A stretch of 7,470 bases of DNA from Candidatus Faecivivens stercoripullorum (GTDB taxonomy: Bacteria > Bacillota > Clostridia > Oscillospirales > Ruminococcaceae). Shown piece after piece: positions 1 through 6,769 of the stretch. The notes under the pieces were generated by a model. That model saw only the letters and a program-made list of their open reading frames with translations. It did no database searches and was not told the DNA's origin. The position numbers were made by a program, and so were the translations under genes. The stretch covers positions 1 through 7,470 of the forward strand of contig DVLW01000254.1 of assembly GCA_018715285.1 (NCBI GenBank), given 5' to 3'. Each line of letters begins with the position of its first letter. The stretch's first letter is position 1.

Positions 1-143
1 CCGTGGGTGAACAGACCTGATGCCATAAAATCGTTGAATATTCATCTTTCAATAGCTCTCTTTATCGTCAAACTTGATGCTGGTAATACAAGAACCAACG
101 AAAAATTTTGTGAAATGCGCATAGATACAAAATGCTTTTTTTA

Positions 144-152
144 TGGTATAAT
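144..152 (+). promoter_or_regulatory. Extended -10 promoter upstream of phoH
   Basis: The sequence TGGTATAAT is a perfect extended -10 element: TG at 144-145, one base, then TATAAT at 147-152. No good -35 hexamer lies 16-18 bases upstream (the 17-base position reads GATACA, 3 of 6 matches), which is tolerated for extended -10 promoters of the primary sigma factor. Transcription would start near 159, giving a leader of about 110 nt before phoH. It is the only clear promoter ahead of the phoH-to-mutS2 cluster, so I infer that it drives that operon. A run of seven T lies just upstream. Confidence 0.7.
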
Positions 153-247
153 ACTAGTAATTTAGAAAGGCGGTTGTTTTGCAGCCACTTTAAGGCGATT
201 GATCTGCCCGGTACTCTGATTGCCAGACAGTTCTCTGCCACAATTTC

Positions 248-256
248 AGGAAAGGA
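248..256 (+). promoter_or_regulatory. Ribosome binding site for the phoH TTG start
   Basis: The purine tract AGGAAAGGA ends 13 bases before TTG 270, a long spacing. Two ATG codons directly after it (257 and 260) are in another frame and reach a stop within seven codons. An in-frame stop at 261-263 excludes any earlier phoH start, and the next in-frame ATG would remove the conserved FDENL segment. TTG is therefore the only start that keeps the family N-terminus. Confidence 0.6.
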
Positions 257-269
257 ATGATGATCGAAC

Positions 270-1244
270 TTGGCTGAACAGCTGATTCCATTTCGTGATA
301 CCGATGAAATATCCGTTTTCTGCGGCAGTTTCGATGAAAACCTGAATATTTTCATGAAATATTGCCCGGTAACCCTCAGCATCCGTGAGGATGGGCTGAA
401 AATTACCGGTGAGACTTCGGCAGTCGAAATTGCTGCCGGCGCCGCTGAAAATATTCTCTCTCTGATCCGCGCAGGAAAAACACCCGATGAGGTCGCTATC
501 CGCTATGCCCTTGATGCCGCTGCCGGCGGTGACCAGCAGGAAGCTCTCAGCCTGGCTGGAGACTGTATCTGCATCACCCAGAAAGGCAAGCCCGTCTCCC
601 CGAAAACGGTGGGACAGAAACGGTATATCAAAACAATTGAACGCAAAACCATTACCTTTGGCGTAGGGCCTGCCGGTACCGGCAAAACCTACCTCGCTGT
701 CGCAATGGCTGTCAAAGCGTTCAAGGCCGGTGTTGTCAGCCGGATCATTCTGACCCGTCCGGCCGTGGAAGCCGGCGAAAAGTTAGGATTCTTGCCGGGT
801 GATTTGCAGAATAAGGTTGACCCTTATCTGAGACCGCTGTATGATGCGCTTTTTGATTTTCTGGGCGCTGAGAATTTCCAGCGGTTGCATGAACGCGGCA
901 GTATTGAGGTGGCTCCGCTTGCGTATATGCGCGGACGGACGCTGGATGAGTCGTTCATCATTCTGGATGAGGCACAGAATACAACACGTGAACAGATGAA
1001 AATGTTCCTGACCCGTCTGGGATTCGGCTCCAAGATCGTGGTCACCGGCGATGTTACCCAGATCGACTTGCCTGACGGCAAGGTCTCGGGTCTGATTGAG
1101 GCAACTCGTGTGCTGCGTAACGTCGAGGATATTGGTATCGTGCGTTTCAGCGAAAAAGATGTCGTTCGTCACAAACTTGTACAGGATATCATCAAAGCAT
1201 ATGACCGTTATTACGAGGAGGGCAAATCTAAACGCCATGAATAA
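270..1244 (+). CDS. phoH: PhoH family P-loop ATPase (PhoH-like protein)
   Basis: A 324-residue cytoplasmic ATPase of the PhoH/YlaK family, close to the usual length of about 320. The N-terminal part (residues 1-100) carries the family segment FGSFDENL-like at about 17-25 and a small KH-like fold region. The ATPase core follows, with Walker A GPAGTGKT at 133-140, the RPAVEAGEKLGFLPGD block at 163-178, Walker B ILDEAQN at 231-237 and the VVTGD sensor at 257-261. All expected nucleotide-binding residues are present. The family is predicted to act on RNA, possibly as a helicase in rRNA maturation, because the gene regularly sits beside ybeY. The exact substrate is not established. The TTG start is argued under its ribosome binding site. 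The 3' end overlaps ybeY by 8 nt, so translational coupling is likely. The family is certain, the function only partly known. Confidence 0.95.
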   Translation: MAEQLIPFRDTDEISVFCGSFDENLNIFMKYCPVTLSIREDGLKITGETSAVEIAAGAAENILSLIRAGKTPDEVAIRYALDAAAGGDQQEALSLAGDCICITQKGKPVSPKTVGQKRYIKTIERKTITFGVGPAGTGKTYLAVAMAVKAFKAGVVSRIILTRPAVEAGEKLGFLPGDLQNKVDPYLRPLYDALFDFLGAENFQRLHERGSIEVAPLAYMRGRTLDESFIILDEAQNTTREQMKMFLTRLGFGSKIVVTGDVTQIDLPDGKVSGLIEATRVLRNVEDIGIVRFSEKDVVRHKLVQDIIKAYDRYYEEGKSKRHE

Positions 1245-1743
1245 GGTAAAAGTTATTATTTCCAACCGTCAGAATGTTGTCAAAATCCCGACCGGTATCC
1301 GTTTGCTTGTCCGTCGCTGCTGCAATGCGGCCCTCCGGCTGGAAAACTTTACCGAAGATGCTGAAATCTCGGTAACCTTTGTGGATAATGATGAAATCAG
1401 ATTGCTCAATAAACAGCACCGCAACATCGATTCTGCTACCGACGTGCTTTCTTTCCCGCTCGGTGAGAATGGTGTTTATGACCATAATGAATCGGGTGCC
1501 GCTATGCTGGGCGATATTGTTATCTCTATGCCCAAGGCAGTCGAACAGGCAGAACTGTACGGCCATACCCTTCAGCGCGAAGTCGGCTATCTGACTGCTC
1601 ACTCGATGTTCCATCTGCTGGGTTATGACCATGTAAACGGCGGCGTTGAAGCTGTGCACATGCGTGAAAAGGAAGAAACGGTTATGACCATGCTGGGTCT
1701 GCCCAGAGGCGCCAGCTATGTAATGGATGATGAAGGAATCTGA
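1237..1743 (+). CDS. ybeY: Endoribonuclease YbeY, rRNA maturation factor
   Basis: A 168-residue single-strand-specific metallo-endoribonuclease acting in 16S rRNA 3'-end maturation and 70S ribosome quality control. The zinc-binding signature HxxxHxxxxxH is intact at His122, His126 and His132 (HSMFHLLGYDH). The upstream signature region NKQHRNIDSATDVLSFP (58-74) and LGDIVIS (91-97) are also typical of the family. The ATG at 1237 gives the normal family length and N-terminus. The frame is open further upstream, to about 1096, but that stretch lies inside phoH in another frame and adds an unrelated cysteine-rich extension. A GGAGGG tract at 1217-1222 inside phoH serves as ribosome binding site, about 14 bases away. 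The gene overlaps phoH by 8 nt and is followed without a gap by dgkA. pgpH, which separates phoH from ybeY in many Bacillota, is absent. Confidence 0.95.
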   Translation: MNKVKVIISNRQNVVKIPTGIRLLVRRCCNAALRLENFTEDAEISVTFVDNDEIRLLNKQHRNIDSATDVLSFPLGENGVYDHNESGAAMLGDIVISMPKAVEQAELYGHTLQREVGYLTAHSMFHLLGYDHVNGGVEAVHMREKEETVMTMLGLPRGASYVMDDEGI

Positions 1744-2197
1744 TAAGTTGCCGTCTTTCTGCAAAAGCTTCCTGTACGCTGCGCGCGGGCTGAAAGTCTG
1801 TATATCTGAGCGAAATATGCGCTTCCATTTAAGCGCGGCGGTACTGGTGACCGCCTTTTCGCTTGTTTACCGGCTGGAACGGGCACAGTTCGGGTTGCTT
1901 TTTTTTGCGATTGGACTGATGATTGCACTGGAAGCGGTCAATACCTCTATCGAATGGCTGACTGACCTGGTCTCGCCGGAATTTCACCCGATTGCCGGGA
2001 AGGTAAAGGATATTGCTGCCGGTGCGGTAATGGTGGGCGCGTTGACTGCGGCCGCTATTGGATGCCTGCTTTTTTTACAGTTTCCGCGTTTGACCGACAC
2101 TCTCCTGCTGATTTTGACCAGCTGGAGGCTGCCGGTTTTTGCGGTGCTTTTGGTGGGCGGCGTCTGGTTTACCTTTTTTTACCGGCCAAAATGGTAA
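1727..2197 (+). CDS. dgkA: Undecaprenol/diacylglycerol kinase (DgkA family)
   Basis: A 156-residue integral membrane kinase. Gram-positive members mainly phosphorylate undecaprenol, recycling the lipid carrier for the cell wall, and the E. coli enzyme phosphorylates diacylglycerol. Catalytic and metal-binding positions are all present: Glu28 in ERNMR, Glu69, Asn72 and Glu76 in EAVNTSIEW, and Lys94-Asp95 in KDIAAGA. Hydrophobic segments lie at about 33-50, 55-72 and 96-118, as in the three-helix family fold. A fourth at about 133-151 extends the protein roughly 30 residues beyond the usual 120-130. The start is uncertain. ATG 1727 (or 1730) overlaps ybeY by up to 17 nt and has no clear ribosome binding site. 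TTG 1748, seven codons in, follows AAGGA (1733-1737) by 10 bases and begins 4 bases after the ybeY stop. Neither choice affects the catalytic core. Confidence 0.92.
   Translation: MMKESDKLPSFCKSFLYAARGLKVCISERNMRFHLSAAVLVTAFSLVYRLERAQFGLLFFAIGLMIALEAVNTSIEWLTDLVSPEFHPIAGKVKDIAAGAVMVGALTAAAIGCLLFLQFPRLTDTLLLILTSWRLPVFAVLLVGGVWFTFFYRPKW
1733..1737 (+). promoter_or_regulatory. Possible ribosome binding site for an alternative dgkA start
   Basis: AAGGA lies inside the end of ybeY, 10 bases before an in-frame TTG at 1748. It is a better Shine-Dalgarno match than anything upstream of ATG 1727 or 1730. Two other genes in this window (phoH, recO) use TTG, so a 149-residue DgkA starting at 1748 is a real alternative. 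Confidence 0.35.
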
Positions 2198-2254
2198 CTA
2201 TAAATAAATGACCGGCGGACTTTTAATTTTAGCTGTTACGAAAGGAATACTTTC

Positions 2255-3169
2255 ATGAATCATACTGCAACCAAATCCGGGTTTGTCGCAATTGTCGGCA
2301 AGCCCAATGTCGGAAAATCGTCCCTGATGAATGCGCTGCTCGGAGAAAAGATCGCCATCGTTTCTTCCAAGCCGCAGACAACCCGTACCCGTATTCTGGG
2401 CGTTTTGACGGATGACAACACCCAGCTGTGCTTTCTGGATACGCCGGGTTTCCATAAACCCAAGACCAAACTGTCGGGACATATGAACAATGTCGTCAAA
2501 AACAGCATTGGTGAAGTGGATGTTGTCCTCTTTCTGGTAGAACCGATGGGTGCCATGAACGAACAGGAACTGGAACTGATCGAGAACTTCAAGGCACGCA
2601 AACTGCCGGTTATTCTGGTGGTCAATAAGATCGACCTGATCGATAAGGAACAGATTCTCCAGAGAATCGCTGAAGTGAGTGCTCTCTTCCCTTTTACTGC
2701 CGTTGTGCCGGTATCGGTTACCGGAAATAACGGTGTGAGCCTCGTACTGGATGAACTGAAAAAAGCATGTCCCGAAGGACCTTTCTACTTCCCGGAAGAT
2801 ACCCTGACCGACCAGCCGGAACGTATTATCGCGGCCGAAGTCATCCGGGAAAAAATCCTGCGCAATATGCGGGATGAAGTTCCCCACGGAACGGCTGTCG
2901 TAATTGAAAAGATGCGGGAACGGGAAAATAACCCTGAAATTCTCGATATCGAAGCTACCATCTACTGCGAAAGAGACAGCCACAAGGGTATGATTATCGG
3001 TAAGGGCGGCCAAATGCTGAAAAAAATCTCGACCGATGCCCGTAACGAACTGGAGGCATTTCTGGATACCAGAATCAACCTGAAAACCTGGGTTAAGGTC
3101 CGCAACGACTGGCGCAATGATGAACGCTCTATTCGTTCGGTCGGGCTTAATTATGACGATGGTGAATAA
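2255..3169 (+). CDS. era: GTPase Era, 30S ribosome assembly
   Basis: A 304-residue GTPase that binds the 3' end of 16S rRNA and assists late 30S subunit assembly. The G domain is complete: G1 GKPNVGKS at 15-22, G2 QTTRTR at 41-46, G3 DTPG at 62-65, G4 NKID at 124-127, and a G5 region SVTGNNG at 154-160, where the common SA pair reads SV. The C-terminal KH domain, which binds the anti-Shine-Dalgarno region, is recognised by GMIIGKGG at 245-252 and runs to about residue 290. Length matches the family (about 300). The start ATG is well supported by AAAGGA at 2241-2246 with an 8-base spacer. It lies 57 bp after dgkA. cdd, which often lies between them in Bacillota, is missing. Adjacency to ybeY, which acts on the same 16S end, fits shared ribosome-assembly work. 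Confidence 0.97.
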   Translation: MNHTATKSGFVAIVGKPNVGKSSLMNALLGEKIAIVSSKPQTTRTRILGVLTDDNTQLCFLDTPGFHKPKTKLSGHMNNVVKNSIGEVDVVLFLVEPMGAMNEQELELIENFKARKLPVILVVNKIDLIDKEQILQRIAEVSALFPFTAVVPVSVTGNNGVSLVLDELKKACPEGPFYFPEDTLTDQPERIIAAEVIREKILRNMRDEVPHGTAVVIEKMRERENNPEILDIEATIYCERDSHKGMIIGKGGQMLKKISTDARNELEAFLDTRINLKTWVKVRNDWRNDERSIRSVGLNYDDGE

Positions 3170-3257
3170 GAGAAGCTATCTGGTGCGTATATTTTGACAG
3201 AATCTGCACATGATACTCCCAAGCAGGTTTTTTCCTGCGGTCAGGAGGATGTGCAAA

Positions 3258-3566
3258 ATGGAATACACACAAAAATCCATCAATGAGCAGACGGATATGC
3301 CGGCAGGTCCCCAACCACCGGAACCGAAACGGCCATCCGTCCCACCCGATATCCCATTTGAAATCCCCGTTCCGCCGCCCGGAACCGATTCCCTGCCGGT
3401 CATCCGGTCGTGGAACCGGTTCTGCCATTCCGGCAGCGTGGACGATTACCTGAATTTTAAGTCCATTGAAGGAGGCAGCGGCTTTGCATCTCAAAACTCA
3501 TGGAATCGTTTTGGCGCAGACGCCGTTTGGTTCCCAGGACAAACTTCTGACCCTGCTCACTTCTGA
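3258..3566 (+). CDS. Small proline-rich YqzL-like protein
   Basis: A 102-residue small protein of unknown function. ATG 3258 follows an excellent ribosome binding site, AGGAGG at 3243-3248, by 9 bases. The first 50 residues are rich in proline (about 17 prolines) and look disordered. Residues 52-68 then carry the pattern W-x2-F-x2-SG-x4-YL-x2-K (Trp52, Phe55, Ser58-Gly59, Tyr64-Leu65, Lys68). From memory this matches YqzL-like proteins, short proteins of about 45 residues encoded between era and recO in Bacillus, exactly the position seen here. The frame does not stop after the motif. It continues about 34 residues and overlaps recO by 83 bp, so that tail is constrained by recO and probably carries little function of its own. 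No signal peptide or membrane segment is visible. That a protein is made is likely from the start signals; the family link rests on a short motif plus position. Confidence 0.6.
   Translation: MEYTQKSINEQTDMPAGPQPPEPKRPSVPPDIPFEIPVPPPGTDSLPVIRSWNRFCHSGSVDDYLNFKSIEGGSGFASQNSWNRFGADAVWFPGQTSDPAHF
3469..3475 (+). promoter_or_regulatory. Ribosome binding site fixing the recO start at TTG 3484
   Basis: AAGGAGG is a near-perfect Shine-Dalgarno sequence placed 8 bases before TTG 3484. An earlier in-frame TTG at 3466 overlaps it and so cannot use it, and no in-frame ATG lies near the conserved RecO N-terminus. The site lies inside the YqzL-like reading frame. Confidence 0.75.
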
Positions 3567-4242
3567 GCAGGGTCTGGTCACTGCCGTCGCAAAAAATCCC
3601 GGTCGCGGGAAGTCTAAAATCAGCGCGGCTTGTGAAATGCTTGCTTACAGTGAGTTCTGCCTGTTTTCGGGCAGAACCCGCTACATAGTTGACAGCGCTG
3701 AACTGGAAAACAATTTCTTTTCCCTGCGCAGCAATCTGACCGGATTGTCACTGGCGGCGTATCTTGCGGAACTGACAAGATTTGTCATGCCGCAGAAGGA
3801 AACAGCTGAGGAAACGCTGCGGCTGCTGCTGAATACCCTTTACCTGCTGCAAAAAGGCGAAAAAAGCGAAAGGATGCTCAAGGGTATTTATGAGTTGCGG
3901 CTGATGTGCCTGTCAGGTTTTCAGCCAGACGTTGACGGCTGTGCCGGGTGCGGAAAAGAAGACGGAAATTTCTGGCTGCTGCCGGGTGACGGCATTCTCC
4001 TGTGTGATGACTGTTTCCCGGAATACCAGAAAATGTCCGAAAGACCGGTCAGCCGGGTAATCTTCCCAGAAGCGGTAGAAAAGGCTTTTTGGCATGTGAT
4101 TACTGCCCCGATGCAAAAGCTGTTTTCCTTCCGGCTGTCGGGTGACGCGGAAAAAGCGTTCGGAGAAGCGGCTGAGGCGTTTACGCTGTTTCAGACTGGT
4201 GGGAAATTCGGGACGCTGGATTTTTATAAAGCAATGCTCTGA
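3484..4242 (+). CDS. recO: DNA repair protein RecO
   Basis: A 252-residue recombination mediator of the RecFOR pathway. RecO binds single-stranded DNA and SSB, anneals strands and with RecR loads RecA at gaps. The N-terminal OB fold (about 1-80) begins with the family pattern KTHGIVLAQTPFGSQDKLLT at 4-23. A helical domain follows, with a four-cysteine zinc-binding site at Cys153, Cys156, Cys174 and Cys177 (CxxC...CxxC), common in Gram-positive RecO. Length is normal at about 250. The TTG start is set by the ribosome binding site at 3469-3475 and by the homologous N-terminus. The gene begins inside the YqzL-like frame (83-bp overlap) and ends 56 bp before mutS2, with an 8-bp inverted repeat over its stop codon. 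The era-yqzL-recO order is conserved in Bacillota. Confidence 0.95.
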   Translation: MHLKTHGIVLAQTPFGSQDKLLTLLTSEQGLVTAVAKNPGRGKSKISAACEMLAYSEFCLFSGRTRYIVDSAELENNFFSLRSNLTGLSLAAYLAELTRFVMPQKETAEETLRLLLNTLYLLQKGEKSERMLKGIYELRLMCLSGFQPDVDGCAGCGKEDGNFWLLPGDGILLCDDCFPEYQKMSERPVSRVIFPEAVEKAFWHVITAPMQKLFSFRLSGDAEKAFGEAAEAFTLFQTGGKFGTLDFYKAML

Positions 4243-4262
4243 GCGGTAAAACAGCCGCTCAG
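4239..4262 (+). other. Hairpin over the recO stop codon
   Basis: CTGAGCGG (4239-4246) and CCGCTCAG (4255-4262) form a perfect 8-bp stem with an 8-base loop, and the TGA stop of recO lies in the left arm. It is followed by the pyrimidine-rich stretch ATTCCCTCTCC, not a T run, so I do not call it an intrinsic terminator. It could be an mRNA-processing or stability element that adjusts mutS2 expression relative to recO. The pairing is seen directly; the role is unknown. Confidence 0.5.
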
Positions 4263-4298
4263 ATTCCCTCTCCTTTGTTTTCGGAGGAACATAAATAG

Positions 4299-6713
4299 AT
4301 GATTGAACCTAAATATATGAAAAATCTCGAGCTGGACAAGGTACTGGCGATGCTCGCCGATCTGACCTGCTGCGAAACCGCCCGTGAAAAGGCGCTTTCT
4401 ATCCAGCCCCTGACTGAAAAAGATGACGTCCAGCGGGAAATTAACCGCACGTCTGATCTCTTCCATCTGACGGTCCGGTTTGGAACACCGACCTTCATGA
4501 CTTTACGCAATCCTGTCGGCCGACTGAAAATCGCTCAGTCGGGCGGTACCCTTTCATGCAGTGACCTGCTGGCAATTGCAGCGGTACTGCGTCAGGCAAG
4601 AATCCTCGACCAGTGGCATAACCAGTGGGATGAGGAAGAAAACGCGGTTTCGGAACAGTTTTCAAGACTGTATCTGAACAACTCCCTTGAACGGGAAATC
4701 TCGTCGGCTATTATCAGCGAGGATGCACTGGATGACAATGCTTCCCCTGAACTGGCTGCTATCCGGCGTAAAATCCGGATGACGGAACTGAAAATCCGCG
4801 AAAAAATGGATAAGATGATCCGTTCTTCTACCTATCAGAAGTATTTGCAGGACTCGATTATCACCATGCGCGACGGACGTTTTGTCGTGCCGGTCAAGGC
4901 GGAATACCGGAGTGAAATTCCCGGTATGGTGCATGATACCTCGGGCAGCGGTTCGACCTACTTCGTTGAACCGTCGGCGGTCGTCGAAGCCAACAACGAA
5001 ATCAGGGTGCTGCAATCCAAGGAAAAAGAAGAAATTGAACGGATTCTGGCTGAACTTTCCGGAAAATGTGGTGAAGAGGCTGACGGCATCATCCGCTGCT
5101 TTGAAACGGTAATCGACCTCAACCTGCTGTTTGCCAAGTCTACCCTCGCCTACCGGATGAAGGCTATGGCACCTAAAATCACCGATGATGGACACATCCT
5201 GCTCAAAAGAGCACGTCACCCGCTGATCGACCCGAAAAAGGTCGTGCCGATTGACTTTGCGCTGGGTGATGAGTATACGACTCTTGTCATCACCGGCCCC
5301 AATACCGGCGGTAAGACGGTTACCCTGAAAACGGCTGGCCTGCTGACACTGATGACGATGTGTGGCCTGCTGATTCCGGTTGCGGATGGGTCGAGCATCT
5401 CGGTATTTGAGGATATTCTGGTCGATATCGGCGATGAACAGAGTATTGAACAGAGTCTGTCGACCTTCTCGGCACATATGGTCAATCTGGTGAGCATCCT
5501 CAATGTCGCAACCTATACCTCGCTGGTTATCATCGACGAGCTGGGTTCGGGTACCGACCCGGTCGAAGGTGCGGCGCTGGCTGTCGCCATCCTCGAAAAA
5601 CTGCGGATGCGCGGTGCAAAGGTCGCGGTCACCTCTCACTATGCGGAACTGAAAATGTACGCGCTGCAAACCGATAAGGTGGAAAACGCCTGCTGTGAAT
5701 TCAGCGTCGAAAGCCTGATGCCAACCTACCGTCTGCTGATCGGTGTACCGGGCAAGTCAAACGCTTTTGCGATTTCCAGAAGACTGGGACTGGATGAGGA
5801 TATTATCGAAAACGCCGCTGGTCTGGTGGAGAGCGACAACAAACGGTTTGAAGAAATCGTCGATTCGCTGGAAGCGTCCCGGCAAAAATATGAAGAAACC
5901 CTCAAAGAGGTCGAAGAGGAAAAACGTGAAATCGACCGCCAGAAGGCTGAAATTGACGCACTTCGGGCTGAATTGGATAAACAGCGGGAAAAAGAAGAAG
6001 AAAAAGCTAAAATCCAGGCACAGGCCATTGTCCGGGATGTCCAGGCACAGGCTGATGCTGTCCTCGCTGAACTGAACCAGATCAAAAAGCTAAAAGACTC
6101 GGAAGAATTCGGTAAACTGCTGCTGAATGCCCGCTCGTCTGTCCGTGGCAGAATGGGACGGATGCATGATGCCGCAAACCCGGTTCATGAACGTACAAAT
6201 GAAGGGTATACCCTTCCGCGTGAGCTGAAAGTGGGCGATATCGTCCAGATTTATGATATCGACAAGGAAGGCACCGTCCTCAAACCGGTTGATAAAAACG
6301 GTATGGTGCTGGTACAGGCCGGTATTCTTAAATCACGTGTCCCGATTGGAAACCTCCGCCTGCTGGATAAGGCCAAGATTTCTATCGACGGAAAACCGAC
6401 CGGCAAACGTGCTGGCGGCGTCCGTACTGCCGGTATCTCCCGCGGCAGCCGTTCGGTTGGCGGCAGAAGCGGACTGGCTGAGGTCGATCTGCGCGGAATG
6501 AACATCGAAGAAGCGCTGATTGAAGTCGATCGCTTTATCGATTCCAGCGTCCTGTCGGGTGTCCATCAGATTACCATCATTCATGGTAAAGGTACCGGTG
6601 CACTGCGTGAAGCAATTCAGAATCACCTCAAAAAACATAAGAGCATCAAGAGTTTTCGGTTGGGTGCGTATGGTGAAGGTGAAACTGGCGTTACCATTGC
6701 TGAACTGAAATAA
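4299..6713 (+). CDS. mutS2: MutS2 ATPase/endonuclease with Smr domain
   Basis: An 804-residue protein of normal MutS2 length. It has the MutS lever/clamp and ATPase regions but lacks the mismatch-recognition domain of MutS1. The ATPase shows Walker A GPNTGGKT at 333-340, the signature STFSAHM at 388-394, Walker B VIIDE at 410-414 followed by GSGTDP, and switch histidine 447 (TSHYAE). A long charged coiled coil spans about 515-600. A KOW-like small beta region (LKVGDIVQI...) spans about 643-687, and a Gly/Arg-rich linker about 702-725. The C-terminal Smr domain (727-804) has VDLRG at 729-733 and IHGKGTG at 761-767. MutS2 is reported to limit recombination in some bacteria. In Bacillus subtilis (also called RqcU) it binds collided ribosomes and splits them for quality control, which suits an operon of ribosome-assembly genes. 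The ATG is supported by CGGAGGA at 4282-4288, 10 bases away. Confidence 0.97.
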   Translation: MIEPKYMKNLELDKVLAMLADLTCCETAREKALSIQPLTEKDDVQREINRTSDLFHLTVRFGTPTFMTLRNPVGRLKIAQSGGTLSCSDLLAIAAVLRQARILDQWHNQWDEEENAVSEQFSRLYLNNSLEREISSAIISEDALDDNASPELAAIRRKIRMTELKIREKMDKMIRSSTYQKYLQDSIITMRDGRFVVPVKAEYRSEIPGMVHDTSGSGSTYFVEPSAVVEANNEIRVLQSKEKEEIERILAELSGKCGEEADGIIRCFETVIDLNLLFAKSTLAYRMKAMAPKITDDGHILLKRARHPLIDPKKVVPIDFALGDEYTTLVITGPNTGGKTVTLKTAGLLTLMTMCGLLIPVADGSSISVFEDILVDIGDEQSIEQSLSTFSAHMVNLVSILNVATYTSLVIIDELGSGTDPVEGAALAVAILEKLRMRGAKVAVTSHYAELKMYALQTDKVENACCEFSVESLMPTYRLLIGVPGKSNAFAISRRLGLDEDIIENAAGLVESDNKRFEEIVDSLEASRQKYEETLKEVEEEKREIDRQKAEIDALRAELDKQREKEEEKAKIQAQAIVRDVQAQADAVLAELNQIKKLKDSEEFGKLLLNARSSVRGRMGRMHDAANPVHERTNEGYTLPRELKVGDIVQIYDIDKEGTVLKPVDKNGMVLVQAGILKSRVPIGNLRLLDKAKISIDGKPTGKRAGGVRTAGISRGSRSVGGRSGLAEVDLRGMNIEEALIEVDRFIDSSVLSGVHQITIIHGKGTGALREAIQNHLKKHKSIKSFRLGAYGEGETGVTIAELK

Positions 6714-6769
6714 AGTCCCGTTCAAAAATTGCCGTATTTTAAGTAAAACGGTATTTTACAGAAAATTTC

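Noticed and set aside
1..45. Possible divergent gene starting at ATG 45 on the - strand
   Set aside because: Only 15 codons are visible, the ribosome binding site is weak, and nothing in the peptide is recognisable.
119..142. GCAT...ATGC followed by seven T, as a terminator of an upstream gene
   Set aside because: A 4-bp stem with a 9-base loop is too weak; the T run fits better as part of the promoter spacer.
1..174. Open + strand frame from the window edge to TAG at 172-174, as the tail of an upstream gene
   Set aside because: It is AT-rich with no recognisable motif and runs through the extended -10 promoter; chance is more likely.
783..1265. 160-codon - strand frame opposite phoH
   Set aside because: It is a shadow of a certain gene, with no start signal.
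3194..3222. Perfect TTGACA at 3194-3199 as an internal promoter before the YqzL-like gene
   Set aside because: No acceptable -10 lies 15-19 bases downstream; the nearest AT-rich hexamer (GATACT) is only 12 bases away.
3223..3238. GCAGG-TTTTTT-CCTGC hairpin as a terminator between era and the YqzL-like gene
   Set aside because: The T run is in the loop, not after the stem, and the stem is only 5 bp.
3147..3494. 115-codon - strand frame opposite the YqzL-like gene
   Set aside because: The + strand frame has a strong ribosome binding site and a conserved motif; the antisense frame has neither.
3408..3515. Repeated SWNRF in the YqzL-like frame (residues 51-55 and 81-85), suggesting a duplication
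   Set aside because: The second copy lies in recO DNA encoding the conserved THGIVL segment in another frame, so the similarity is coincidental.
4662..5669. 335-codon - strand frame opposite mutS2
   Set aside because: mutS2 is intact with all motifs; the antisense frame has no ribosome binding site or recognisable domain and follows from the codon bias of mutS2.
6731..6760. CCG-TTTT/AAAA-CGG hairpin after mutS2 as an intrinsic terminator
   Set aside because: The stem is short, A/T-rich and bulged, followed by TATTTTAC. Weak termination is possible but I cannot support a call.
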